A DNA stretch of 64,000 nt from Clostridia bacterium (GTDB lineage: Bacteria; Bacillota; Clostridia; Lachnospirales; Cellulosilyticaceae). Positions within the stretch are counted from its first letter, which is position 1. Every line of letters begins with the position of its first letter. Shown here one piece after another: positions 35,361 to 43,688 of this stretch. The notes under the pieces were generated by a model. It was not told where the DNA came from and ran no database searches. It saw only the letters and a list, made by a program, of their open reading frames with translations. The position numbers and the translations under genes were made by a program. The stretch spans positions 75,529-139,528 of the forward strand of contig JARBUI010000006.1 in assembly GCA_029239755.1 (NCBI GenBank), read 5' to 3'.

Positions 35361-35383
35361 ATAAAACATAGCTTTGACAATGG

Positions 35384-35418
35384 AGTCATGCTGATGAATG
35401 ATCAGCATGACTTTTTAT
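35384..35418 (+). terminator. Terminator between the PII gene and potA
   Basis: A perfect 12-bp stem AGTCATGCTGAT/ATCAGCATGACT (35384-35395 with 35401-35412) with a five-base loop is followed by TTTTATTC. It lies 24 bases after the PII stop and 33 bases before the potA start codon, so potA needs read-through, antitermination or an unseen promoter. Confidence 0.85.
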
Positions 35419-35450
35419 TCTTTAAATTTTCGAATGTTAGGAGGATGATC

Positions 35451-36587
35451 ATGAGCGAAAAAGAAGTTTTGGTAAAACTTAGGGGTATTAATAAACAATA
35501 TGGCACAAACCAGGTTGTAAAAGACCTTAATTTAGATATTTATAAAGGAGAATTTCTTACTCTCTTAGGTCCATCAGGCTGTGGTAAAACAACAACCCTT
35601 CGTATGATTGCAGGTTTTGAAACACCAAGTTCTGGTGAAATGACAATAAATGGAGAAGACTTAATAAACAAAGAACCTTTTGACCGCAATATTAATACTG
35701 TTTTTCAAAGCTATGCTCTATTTCCGCATATGAGTATTTACGATAACATCGCCTTTGGCCTTAAGATGAAAAACATGAAGAAGGCTGACATTAAACCAAA
35801 GGTTGAAGAAATACTTGAACTAGTTCAGTTAACAGGGTTTGGCGGCCGATTTCCCCATCAATTATCAGGGGGACAGCGTCAAAGGATAGCGATTGCAAGA
35901 GCTCTGGTTAATAATCCGCAGGTACTTCTCCTTGATGAACCATTAGGGGCATTAGATCTTAAGCTGCGTAAACAAATGCAGGTAGAACTTAAACGTATGC
36001 AAAAAAAATTAGGTATTACTTTTGTCTATGTAACTCATGATCAAGAAGAAGCTCTCACAATGAGTGACCGCATTGTTGTCATGAACAGCGGTTACTTAGA
36101 ACAGCTAGGCACTCCAGATGAAATTTATGAAAAGCCAAGAACTAAGTTTGTAGCTACTTTTATTGGTGAGACCAATTTATTTGAGGCAACTATTGCACAA
36201 GTTGACGAAGATGAAGTGCTCTTAAACTTTGAAACAGGCTGCATGCGTGGTTTAGGTAAGGATTTTGAATTAGATGAAATCGTATATGCTTCTGTAAGAC
36301 CTGAAAAAATGAATTTTGGTAGTTCAAACTTCTATAAGCCATCTATGCCGGCAGTCGTTAAGGAGCATATCTATATTGGTTCCATTGTAAAATGTATTGC
36401 CATGCTTCCTAATGGTCAAGAAGTAAAAATTCAGCGTCTTAGCGGTGAACCTCTACCTAAGCCTAATGAAGTAATTAATCTCTACTGGGAGCCTGAAGAT
36501 GCAACGATAATGCATTCTAGAGAAGATACTTTATTTAGTCTTATAGAAAATGTTAACTTAGGAGGTGCTTATGATGACTCTAAATGA
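35451..36587 (+). CDS. potA: Spermidine/putrescine ABC transporter ATP-binding protein
   Basis: From the ATG at 35451 (AGGAGG 6 bases upstream) the protein has 378 residues. A longer frame from 35388 crosses the terminator and ribosome site and is rejected. The ABC domain has Walker A GPSGCGKTTTLR, the Q-loop in NTVFQSYALFPHM, the signature LSGGQRQRIAIARAL, Walker B LLLDEPLGALD and the THDQEEAL switch. The C-terminal TOBE domain (about 285-365) is typical of PotA. It energises polyamine import with PotB, PotC and PotD encoded immediately downstream. Its last codons overlap potB. Confidence 0.95.
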   Translation: MSEKEVLVKLRGINKQYGTNQVVKDLNLDIYKGEFLTLLGPSGCGKTTTLRMIAGFETPSSGEMTINGEDLINKEPFDRNINTVFQSYALFPHMSIYDNIAFGLKMKNMKKADIKPKVEEILELVQLTGFGGRFPHQLSGGQRQRIAIARALVNNPQVLLLDEPLGALDLKLRKQMQVELKRMQKKLGITFVYVTHDQEEALTMSDRIVVMNSGYLEQLGTPDEIYEKPRTKFVATFIGETNLFEATIAQVDEDEVLLNFETGCMRGLGKDFELDEIVYASVRPEKMNFGSSNFYKPSMPAVVKEHIYIGSIVKCIAMLPNGQEVKIQRLSGEPLPKPNEVINLYWEPEDATIMHSREDTLFSLIENVNLGGAYDDSK

Positions 36588-37434
36588 CAAAAAGCAAAAG
36601 ATGCCTATGCTGACTATGCTGTCTCCTATTACGTCAATGCTGATATTCCTGGTAGTTATTCCACTTATTTATGTACTGGTTCTTAGTTTTTGCAAAACTA
36701 ATGAGTATTATCAGGTTATGTTTACCTTTAGTTTTGATAACTATAAAAATTTATTAAGTCCAAGCTACTTTCAGGTCTATATGAACTCTATCGTTATTGC
36801 AGCTATTACTACAGTTATTTGCATTGTCCTAGGTTATCCTTTTGCTTATTATATTGTAAAACAGCCTCCAAAAATCAGAACTATTTTATATATGCTGGTG
36901 ATTATCCCCTTTTGGACTAATTCACTGATAAGAATTTATGGCTGGAAGAGCTTTTTAGGGGCAAGCGGTCTCTTAAATAACCTATTCGTCTGGCTGGGGA
37001 TTACTCACAAACCACTTGAACTTCTTTTTAACAGAGGCGCCGTAGTCCTTGGGATGACCTATACACTTTTCCCTTTTATGGTACTTCCTTTGTACACTGC
37101 CATTGAGAAGTTAGATCTAACTTTAATAGAAGCTTCTTATGACCTTGGGGCTAGAAAAGTGAATACCTTTTTACATGTTATACTGCCACTTACTTCTTCA
37201 GGTATTTTTGCAGGAGCCATTATGGTATTTATCCCTACTTTGGGCTTTTTCTTTGTATCAGATATATTAGGGGGCGGCAAGTCTGATATGATAGGAAACT
37301 TAATTGAACGTCAGTTTGGTTCAGCCAACAACTGGCCTCTAGGGTCTGCCTTATCTATTATACTTATTCTGCTTACACTTATTATGGTACGGCTTTATAC
37401 CAAAGCAGGCGGAAAATTAGAGGATTTGGGGTGA
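36574..37434 (+). CDS. potB: Spermidine/putrescine ABC transporter permease
   Basis: The product has about 286 residues with six membrane helices. The coupling loop is EASYDLGARKVNTFLHVILP, matching the PotB EAA loop. It starts at an ATG at 36574 or 36571; the first has AGGAGG at the better eight-base distance. The gene overlaps the end of potA by 14 bases, which implies translational coupling. It forms the polyamine channel with PotC. Confidence 0.94.
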   Translation: MTLNDKKQKMPMLTMLSPITSMLIFLVVIPLIYVLVLSFCKTNEYYQVMFTFSFDNYKNLLSPSYFQVYMNSIVIAAITTVICIVLGYPFAYYIVKQPPKIRTILYMLVIIPFWTNSLIRIYGWKSFLGASGLLNNLFVWLGITHKPLELLFNRGAVVLGMTYTLFPFMVLPLYTAIEKLDLTLIEASYDLGARKVNTFLHVILPLTSSGIFAGAIMVFIPTLGFFFVSDILGGGKSDMIGNLIERQFGSANNWPLGSALSIILILLTLIMVRLYTKAGGKLEDLG

Positions 37435-37439
37435 TATTT

Positions 37440-38246
37440 ATGCATAATACGCGACCTGATAGAACTAGGCCACATTTAATAGGGACCCTTTTTGCCTGTA
37501 GTATTTATTTATTTTTATTTCTTCCAATATTTGTAGTCATTCTTAATTCCTTTAATGCCAATAAGACAAAACCTTATGCCACCTTCAAAGGGTTTACTTT
37601 TGAGTGGTACATCAAGCTATTTGATAACCCAGCTTTACTTAGTTCTTTTGGCAATACGCTTCTTGTTGCTTTTGCAAGTACAGTTCTCTCTGTACTCATC
37701 GGAACACTTGCTGCAGTGGGGATGCATCGGTACAAATTTAAAGGTAAATCTGCTATTGATGCACTTCTTTATATACCCGTTGTTATTCCGGAGATCATCC
37801 TTGGTATTTCACTGCTTTCTGTATTTGCATGGGTAAGCATACCTAGAGGACTCATTACACTTATTTTGTCTCATGTGGCTTTCTCAACCCCTTTTGTGAT
37901 CTTTACACTACGCGCAAGGCTTTCAGGCTACGACCTAACCTTTGAAGAAGCTGCCATGGACCTTGGAGCTAATAGAATAAAAACCTTTGCCTATGTGACT
38001 TTGCCGCTTATACTACCTGGTATTTTATCTGGCGGCCTCTTAGCATTTACACTTTCAATTGATGATGTCATTATTAGTTATTTTGTTAATGGTACCGTTA
38101 AAACCTTTCCGCTTAAGGTAATGGAAAGTATTAAAAGCGGTGTAGCTCCTGATGTCAATGCACTCTCTACTCTTATTCTGTTAGGAACCACAGGAATAGT
38201 ACTGCTCACCCAAAGCGGTCTGTTTAAAAGCGAAGCTAAAAGTTAA
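37440..38246 (+). CDS. potC: Spermidine/putrescine ABC transporter permease
   Basis: The product has about 268 residues with six helices. The coupling loop is EEAAMDLGANRIKTFAYVTLP, and PotC-type features NSFNANK and FTLSIDDVIISYF are present. The ATG at 37440 has GGGGTGAT upstream, overlapping the potB stop; a GTG at 37431 would add only three residues. With PotB it makes up the transmembrane part of the importer. Confidence 0.94.
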   Translation: MHNTRPDRTRPHLIGTLFACSIYLFLFLPIFVVILNSFNANKTKPYATFKGFTFEWYIKLFDNPALLSSFGNTLLVAFASTVLSVLIGTLAAVGMHRYKFKGKSAIDALLYIPVVIPEIILGISLLSVFAWVSIPRGLITLILSHVAFSTPFVIFTLRARLSGYDLTFEEAAMDLGANRIKTFAYVTLPLILPGILSGGLLAFTLSIDDVIISYFVNGTVKTFPLKVMESIKSGVAPDVNALSTLILLGTTGIVLLTQSGLFKSEAKS

Positions 38247-38284
38247 ATTTTATTATCATATTTTTCAAATAAAGGAGTGATCTT

Positions 38285-39337
38285 ATGAAAATGTTAAAAA
38301 AAGTTATTGGCACTACTCTTATTATATCGTGTATGGGTCTTATGCTAAGTGGATGCGGAGCATCTAAAAAGTCTAGTGGTGAGATAAATGTATTTAACTG
38401 GACAGAATACATGCCTGAATCCGTATTAAAAATATTCGAAGAAGAAACTGGTATTAAAGTTAACTACTCAACTTATTCCAGTAACGAAGATATGTTGTCT
38501 AAAGTGCAGTCTGAAGCTGCAGGTACTTATGATATTGTTGTCCCTAGTGACTACATGGTAGATTTAATGGCTAAACAAGGTCTGCTTGAAGAACTAAATA
38601 AAGATAATATTCCTAATCTCAAAAACATCAGTCCTGCTTATCTTGATCAGTATTATGATAAGAGAAATGTTTATACTGTTCCTTATCTTGGTGGGGTTGT
38701 AACCTTGTGTGTAAATAAAAGCAAGGTTTCTGACCCTATCACCTCTTATAAGCAATTATTTGATTCTAAATATGAAAATTCATTAGTTGTATTAGATGAC
38801 ACAAGAATTGTGGTAGGAATGGTGGCAAAATCTCTTGGATACTCCATGAGTGAAACAGACGATACGATTCTAGCAGAAATTAAAGATAAACTCTTAGAGC
38901 TTAAACCCAATATTATGTCCTATGACAGTGATAGCCCCAAAACAGTTATGATTGACGGCAGCGCTTCTGTTGGTTATATATGGAATGCAGAAATTGCTAT
39001 GTCCATGAGCGAAAATCCTGATATTGAGATTGTCTTTCCAGAGGAAGGTCCTTACTTGTTCTTTGATAATATGGCTATCCCAAAAGGCTCTAAAAATAAA
39101 GAAAATGCCGAGAAGTTTATTGATTTTATCTGCAAACCTGAAATAGCTAAAATGATTGTTGAAGAATTCCCTTATGTCACTCCTAATACTGAAGCAATCA
39201 ACCTGCTAGGAGATGATTATATTAATAATAAAGCTTGTAACCCGCCCGCCGCAGAAGTGGCTAAAGGAGAATATGTGAAAGAAGTAGGTGATAAGATTTC
39301 TGTTTACGACAGCATGTGGACAGAACTTAAAAAGTAG
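38285..39337 (+). CDS. potD: Spermidine/putrescine-binding lipoprotein
   Basis: The 350-residue protein begins with a lipoprotein signal ending in LSGC (about residue 25). The mature domain starts INVFNWTEYMPESVLKIFEE, the hallmark of PotD/PotF. Later segments SYDSDSPKTVMIDG, VGYIWNAEIAMSM and FDNMAIPKGSKN also fit the family, including the aromatic and acidic residues that hold the polyamine. It captures polyamine outside the cell for PotBC. The start has AAAGGAGTGATC upstream and lies 38 bp after potC. Confidence 0.94.
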   Translation: MKMLKKVIGTTLIISCMGLMLSGCGASKKSSGEINVFNWTEYMPESVLKIFEEETGIKVNYSTYSSNEDMLSKVQSEAAGTYDIVVPSDYMVDLMAKQGLLEELNKDNIPNLKNISPAYLDQYYDKRNVYTVPYLGGVVTLCVNKSKVSDPITSYKQLFDSKYENSLVVLDDTRIVVGMVAKSLGYSMSETDDTILAEIKDKLLELKPNIMSYDSDSPKTVMIDGSASVGYIWNAEIAMSMSENPDIEIVFPEEGPYLFFDNMAIPKGSKNKENAEKFIDFICKPEIAKMIVEEFPYVTPNTEAINLLGDDYINNKACNPPAAEVAKGEYVKEVGDKISVYDSMWTELKK

Positions 39338-39368
39338 GGACTAAATAAAACAGATAAGGAGGTTCTAT

Positions 39369-40844
39369 ATGAATGAAATAAAAAAGATGTTTATAGACGG
39401 ACAGTGGGTTGTATCGCTTTCTGGCAAAGCTCGTGAAGTCGTTAACCCCTCGAATGGTGAAGTGTTTGCACTAGTCACTGAAGGCTCTGCCGCGGATGTA
39501 AAATTAGCTGTGGCAGCAGCTAAACGTGCTTTTTATGAGGATGGCTGGATGGATACTAAAGCTATAGAAAGAGCAAGACTCCTTTATGCTGTCGCAGATG
39601 AAATTGCCAGATGTGCCTCTGAATTATCACTTTTAGATACACTAGATAATGGCAAACCCTTAAGAGAAACTGAATTTGATGTTTCAGATGCTGTGACTTG
39701 CTTTAGATATTATGCTGGTATTGCTACAAAACCTCATGGGCAAACCTATGAAGTAGCAGATGCTATTCAATCTATTGTTATAAGAGAACCTATTGGGGTG
39801 TGTGGTCAGATTATTCCATGGAACTACCCGCTTCTTATGGCCGCATGGAAACTTGCCCCAGCCCTTGCTGCTGGTAATACTGTTGTATTTAAACCTTCAG
39901 AGGTTACTCCTTTAAGCGCCATTAAGCTCTTTGAGATTTTTGAGAAAGTCGGTTATCCAAAAGGGGTTGTTAATCTTGTTATGGGTGCAGGACAGACGGT
40001 TGGTGCCGAAATCGCTTCTAATATGGATATTGATAAAGTTGCCTTTACTGGAGGCACTAAAACAGGACGCAGTATTATGCAGGCTGCAACTGGCAACCTC
40101 AAAAATATCGCTCTCGAGCTTGGGGGCAAATCCCCTAATGTTGTCTTTGCTGATGCTGATTTTGAGCTGGCAGTAGATTATGCACTTTATGGTATCTTCT
40201 GCAATCAAGGTCAAGTTTGCTCCGCAGGATCAAGACTTTTGCTCCAAGATACCATTTATGATGCCTTTATAGAACGTCTTGTAGAAAGAGCTAAGAAAAT
40301 CAAAGTAGGTATAGGTACTGCTCCTGAGACAGAAATGGGACCTCTTATTAGTGAATCCCACATGCAAAAAGTACTTAACTATATTGAAACAGGTAAAAAT
40401 GAGGGGGCTAAGCTTCTTTGCGGCGGCAGTCGTATTGTAGAAGGTGACTTAGGAAAAGGTTATTTTGTTGAACCTACTATATTTGGTGATACAACGCCTG
40501 ATATGACCATTGTTAGGGAAGAAATTTTTGGTCCTGTGCTTGCTGTTCAAAAATTCAGTACAGAAGAAGAAGCTATAAAACTCGCTAATGATACAGTCTA
40601 TGGTCTTGCAGGTGCTGTATTTACCAATGACTCTTCAAAAGCTATGCGTTTTATTAAGAAACTGCGTGCTGGAATCACCTGGATTAATACCTATCATCCA
40701 ACTTACTGCGAAGCACCTTGGGGCGGCTATAAGCAAAGCGGTATTGGCAGGGAGCTTGGTACTTTTGGGTATGAGGAGTATACCGAAGTTAAGCAGATTA
40801 ATATTACTTATGAGCCACAGCTTACGGGGTGGTTCCAAGGGTAA
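39369..40844 (+). CDS. Aldehyde dehydrogenase, probably 4-aminobutanal (gamma-aminobutyraldehyde) dehydrogenase
   Basis: The 491-residue protein is a complete NAD(P) aldehyde dehydrogenase: IIPWNYPLLMAAWKLAPALA, KPSEVTPLSA, FTGGTKTGR, the general base Glu250 in LELGGKSPN, the nucleophile Cys284 in NQGQVCSAGSR, and EEIFGPVLAV. It resembles the betaine-aldehyde/aminobutyraldehyde branch. Located 31 bp after potD and followed by a class III aminotransferase, it should oxidise 4-aminobutanal from putrescine to GABA. Substrate assignment is contextual. The start has AAGGAGG upstream. Confidence 0.9.
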   Translation: MNEIKKMFIDGQWVVSLSGKAREVVNPSNGEVFALVTEGSAADVKLAVAAAKRAFYEDGWMDTKAIERARLLYAVADEIARCASELSLLDTLDNGKPLRETEFDVSDAVTCFRYYAGIATKPHGQTYEVADAIQSIVIREPIGVCGQIIPWNYPLLMAAWKLAPALAAGNTVVFKPSEVTPLSAIKLFEIFEKVGYPKGVVNLVMGAGQTVGAEIASNMDIDKVAFTGGTKTGRSIMQAATGNLKNIALELGGKSPNVVFADADFELAVDYALYGIFCNQGQVCSAGSRLLLQDTIYDAFIERLVERAKKIKVGIGTAPETEMGPLISESHMQKVLNYIETGKNEGAKLLCGGSRIVEGDLGKGYFVEPTIFGDTTPDMTIVREEIFGPVLAVQKFSTEEEAIKLANDTVYGLAGAVFTNDSSKAMRFIKKLRAGITWINTYHPTYCEAPWGGYKQSGIGRELGTFGYEEYTEVKQINITYEPQLTGWFQG

Positions 40845-40878
40845 ATGTTTCATGGGCTAAATGTTACTTAGGGGCACA

Positions 40879-40959
40879 CGGGGAGGGGAGATAACTTTTG
40901 GTGCTCCACCCCAACCCACAGCCAACCGGAGTCGCCCCAAAAGTTATCTCCCCTCCCCG
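40879..40959. repeat. Inverted repeat with conserved core, copy C
   Basis: A perfect stem of at least 21 bp pairs 40879-40899 with 40939-40959 (arm CGGGGAGGGGAGATAACTTT plus T), extendable by GG/CC. The interior TGCTCCACCCC, CCCACAGCCAACC, GGAGTCGCCCC matches the minus-strand interior of copy B almost base for base, while the arms differ (GATAACTTTT versus GATATCTTTT types). It sits about 35 bp after the aldehyde dehydrogenase stop. Confidence 0.82.
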
Positions 40960-41101
40960 CGCTAGTCGTTGCAATATTTAGATGAAACATTTATTAAATA
41001 AAAGATGAACTGCATAAAAAACTTAATAATTAAAAGATTTAGCAATTATATATTTGATGAACAATTGATTTCCCTATGATTTAAAGCTAATGATTATAGA
41101 A

Positions 41102-41140
41102 AATAAATAAAAAATTATGGTTTATAATTTTTTATTTATT
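41102..41140. repeat. AT-rich palindrome, possible terminator
   Basis: A perfect 17-bp stem AATAAATAAAAAATTAT / ATAATTTTTTATTTATT (41102-41118 with 41124-41140) with loop GGTTT. It directly abuts repeat D. It could act as a weak terminator in either direction, or be the flank of the repeat unit. Confidence 0.5.
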
Positions 41141-41203
41141 GTAGTGGCAAGTCTCCTTGCTTGACGTATTTAAAATCTAGCAGGCGTAGAGACCTGCCAC
41201 TAC
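41141..41203. repeat. Inverted repeat D (GTAGTGGCA arms), related to copy E
   Basis: The arms GTAGTGGCAAGTCTC (41141-41155) and GAGACCTGCCACTAC (41189-41203) pair with one wobble mismatch. The left half resembles the minus-strand sequence of the hairpin at 19124-19149. It looks like a dispersed intergenic repeat. The AT-rich centre (TATTTAAAATCTA) differs from the GC-rich core of copies A-C. Confidence 0.65.
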
Positions 41204-41297
41204 GTTAGCTTAATGTAATGCTTTAATGATAATGCGTTATATTATGTAATACTTTAATGATTATGTATAGAGATATTAATTAAAAAGGAGTGGTAGG

Positions 41298-42650
41298 ATG
41301 AGCAGTAAAACATTAGAAGAATTAAACAGGGTTATTGGATATATTAAATCGGATGCGTTAGAGCCGGAGGACCAGAAGCAAATTGTTGAGGATGCTATTG
41401 CTAATTATAATGAATTTGTTAATCCTGGGTGGCTTAAGTATAGAAAATCTGTTTCAACTAATGAAGCTTTTGTTGAATGGATGGATGAAAAGGAATACTT
41501 CTATGATGTTTATGGTGAAAAGTTTATTGACTGTTTAGGTGGCTTTGGTATTTATATGTGCGGACACAGAAATCCTGAGATTTTAGAAGTTGTTCAGGCT
41601 CAGCTCAATAGGCAGGCACTTCATAGTCAGGAGCTCCTTGATCCTCTTCGTGGTTATCTCGCGAAAGCTTTATCTGAAATAACTCCTGGTGATCTGCAAT
41701 ACTGCTTTTTTACAAATGGTGGTGCTGAAGCTGTGGAAATGGCTATTAAACTTGCGAGAATAGCTACTGGCGGGCGCTGGTATATCTCAACTGTTGGTGG
41801 ATTTCATGGCAAATCAATGGGGGCAATTTCTATGGGTGGAAAAAGCACTTATCGTGTGCCTTACCTGCCTATGGTACAGCAGGTACAACATGTAGAATAT
41901 GGTGTTGCTGAGGATGTGCGTAAAGCTATTAAGAACCTAGTAGCTGTGGGCGAAAAGGTTGCAGCTGTTATTATGGAACCTATTCAAGGGGAAGCAGGTA
42001 TTATTATGCCCCCAGCAGGCTATCTTAAAGAAGTACGAGAAATTTGTGATGAATATGGCGTATGTCTTATTTTTGATGAAATTCAAACAGGCATGGGGCG
42101 TACTGGTACTATGTTCCGTTGCGAAGCTGAAGGAGTTGTTCCAGATATTCTGACTTATGGCAAAGCATTTGGCGGAGGTATTATGCCAATAACAGGCATT
42201 ATCGCAAGCCCTCATCTGTGGACTCAGGAACTTCAAGATAATCCATGGGTACTAGGTTCTCCAACCTTTGGCGGCAATCCTCTTGCCTGTTCTGCTGCTC
42301 TTGCAACGATTAAATATATGCTGGAAAATGATATTCCTAATCAAGCTAGTAAAAAGGGTGATTATCTTATTAAAGGTTTAAAGGCTGTTAAGGCAAAATA
42401 TCCAAGAGTCATTAAAGATGTAAGAGGCATAGGCCTTATGCTAGGGGTTGAATTCCCTCAATCTGAAATAGGCTATGAAGTTGCAAAAGGTATGTTCTCC
42501 CGCCGGGTTATGACTGCTGGTACACTTAATAATTCTACAACTATAAGATTTGAACCAGCTGCAACTACCAGCTATGAAGATCTTGACAAGGTTCTTCGTA
42601 GATTTGAGCATTCTATAAAAGATACTGCTGAGTTATTTGATCTACTATAG
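41298..42650 (+). CDS. Class III aminotransferase, putrescine aminotransferase type
   Basis: The 450-residue protein is a PLP fold-type I, class III enzyme: FTNGGAEAVEMAIKLAR at the cofactor phosphate site, GGFHGKSMGAISMGG, IFDEIQTGMGRTG with the PLP-ring Asp, and the Schiff-base Lys289 in TYGKAFGGGIMP. The N-terminal extension of about 60 residues and FLGGFGIYMCGHRNP-like segment agree with PatA/YgjG. It should transfer an amino group from putrescine to 2-oxoglutarate (or pyruvate), giving 4-aminobutanal for the upstream dehydrogenase. Ornithine or other diamines remain possible. The start has AAAGGAGTGGTAGG upstream. Confidence 0.88.
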   Translation: MSSKTLEELNRVIGYIKSDALEPEDQKQIVEDAIANYNEFVNPGWLKYRKSVSTNEAFVEWMDEKEYFYDVYGEKFIDCLGGFGIYMCGHRNPEILEVVQAQLNRQALHSQELLDPLRGYLAKALSEITPGDLQYCFFTNGGAEAVEMAIKLARIATGGRWYISTVGGFHGKSMGAISMGGKSTYRVPYLPMVQQVQHVEYGVAEDVRKAIKNLVAVGEKVAAVIMEPIQGEAGIIMPPAGYLKEVREICDEYGVCLIFDEIQTGMGRTGTMFRCEAEGVVPDILTYGKAFGGGIMPITGIIASPHLWTQELQDNPWVLGSPTFGGNPLACSAALATIKYMLENDIPNQASKKGDYLIKGLKAVKAKYPRVIKDVRGIGLMLGVEFPQSEIGYEVAKGMFSRRVMTAGTLNNSTTIRFEPAATTSYEDLDKVLRRFEHSIKDTAELFDLL

Positions 42651-42697
42651 TTTTAAATTCCTGTTTTCTTAGATCAGAGAATAGCAAAAATTTAAGA

Positions 42698-42734
42698 ATA
42701 AAGAGGCTATTTCTCAGATGAATAGCCTCTTTAT
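42698..42734. terminator. Bidirectional terminator after the aminotransferase gene
   Basis: A perfect 14-bp stem pairs 42698-42711 with 42721-42734 (ATAAAGAGGCTATT and complement) around a nine-base loop, lying between the plus-strand aminotransferase and the minus-strand gene that stops at 42753. Confidence 0.85.
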
Positions 42735-42752
42735 CTATGAATAGTTCTATTT

Positions 42753-43565
42753 CTAATTATATAATGAACTTTTTTTAATAGTTGCTGCTTTTTCTATATC
42801 TTTTGGTATACTTTTTATTTTAGAGGATTGAGATACATATAGCATCTTATCTTCACTTATCTTAGAGCTTTGTGGTGTATCTTTTGCTACAAAATCTTGC
42901 TTATCTTGCTTAGGTTCCTCTGCTTCTTTTTCAATGATTTCAGTTTGTAATGTTGCTTCTGACCTTACTTCATTAAGTTCTTTTTTGAGAGTTTCTACTT
43001 CTTTGATTAGGTCTTCTTTACTGGGCTCTTGCAGCTCTGTTTCTTGTATCCCCAGTGTTATAATTGATTCTTGTATTAAGTCCAGCTCTTCTATAATAAA
43101 ATTATATCTGTCTTTTTCCTGCTTTGTAAGCGTACTGGAGAGATAACCCTCAAATAAAGATTCTTTTTCTTCATTTAGCGTATTTTTTATAATTAATATT
43201 TCTTTTGCATCTTCCTGTTTATAGAGCTTTTCTCCATCAAAATAAGCCCCATTTGAAATTTCTTCAAAAAGCTGCTGGTGAAGTGTCATTTCTTCCTCTT
43301 CTATGATCATCTCTGATACGTTTTTAGAACTATGCTTTTTATTGTGAATCTTACACATTCTTCCTTGATCTTTTATGAATGCACAATAAGGAGAAATGTT
43401 TTTTGGAGCTCTTGACTTTACAAATACTACTATTGAGATGCTCAGTATGGCAACAAGTGCTATGCATATGATAACTATCATTAACTGGGTCTTAGAAATA
43501 GACTTTGTAGATTTTTCTTTTATTTCTGGATTCTCATTTACGGGTAAATCGAATAAAAAGAGCAT
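42753..43565 (-). CDS. Uncharacterised single-pass membrane protein with helical C-terminal tail
   Basis: From the ATG at 43565 (AGGGGGATGATC upstream) the protein has about 270 residues. A short N-terminal segment is followed by a membrane helix at about 29-50 (LMIVIICIALVAILSISIVV), a small Cys pair (PYCAFIKDQGRMC), then a highly charged Glu/Lys-rich, mostly helical domain with a likely coiled coil near EEVETLKKELNEV-type residues 185-205. The C-terminus is Ser/Lys-rich. I do not recognise the family. It lies beside another single-pass protein (43689-44288) and a chemoreceptor, with no clear shared operon. Function unknown. Confidence 0.6.
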   Translation of the reverse strand: MLFLFDLPVNENPEIKEKSTKSISKTQLMIVIICIALVAILSISIVVFVKSRAPKNISPYCAFIKDQGRMCKIHNKKHSSKNVSEMIIEEEEMTLHQQLFEEISNGAYFDGEKLYKQEDAKEILIIKNTLNEEKESLFEGYLSSTLTKQEKDRYNFIIEELDLIQESIITLGIQETELQEPSKEDLIKEVETLKKELNEVRSEATLQTEIIEKEAEEPKQDKQDFVAKDTPQSSKISEDKMLYVSQSSKIKSIPKDIEKAATIKKSSLYN

Positions 43566-43688
43566 GATCATCCCCCTATATTTCTCTATGTTTTGACTTA
43601 AATGTATGTAATATAAGTAAATATTAGCAATTAAGTAAGTCTATGTCAAATATAATATAAAAAATACTCGTTATATATTAAAAGTAAT

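Larger units (their letters stand above)
40845..41297. other. Repeat-rich gap between the aldehyde dehydrogenase and aminotransferase genes
   Basis: This 453-bp gap contains inverted-repeat copy C (40879-40959), an AT palindrome (41102-41140) and inverted repeat D (41141-41203). The remaining sequence upstream of the aminotransferase (41210-41290) is AT-rich and repeats the words TAATG and TTATGTA (for example TGTAATGCTTTAATGAT). It may contain a promoter, which I cannot place. No gene is seen. Confidence 0.5.

Noticed and set aside
35388..35450. Extended N-terminus of PotA
   Set aside because: The stretch overlaps the terminator stem and the AGGAGG site of the ATG at 35451, and PotA homologues start near the later ATG.
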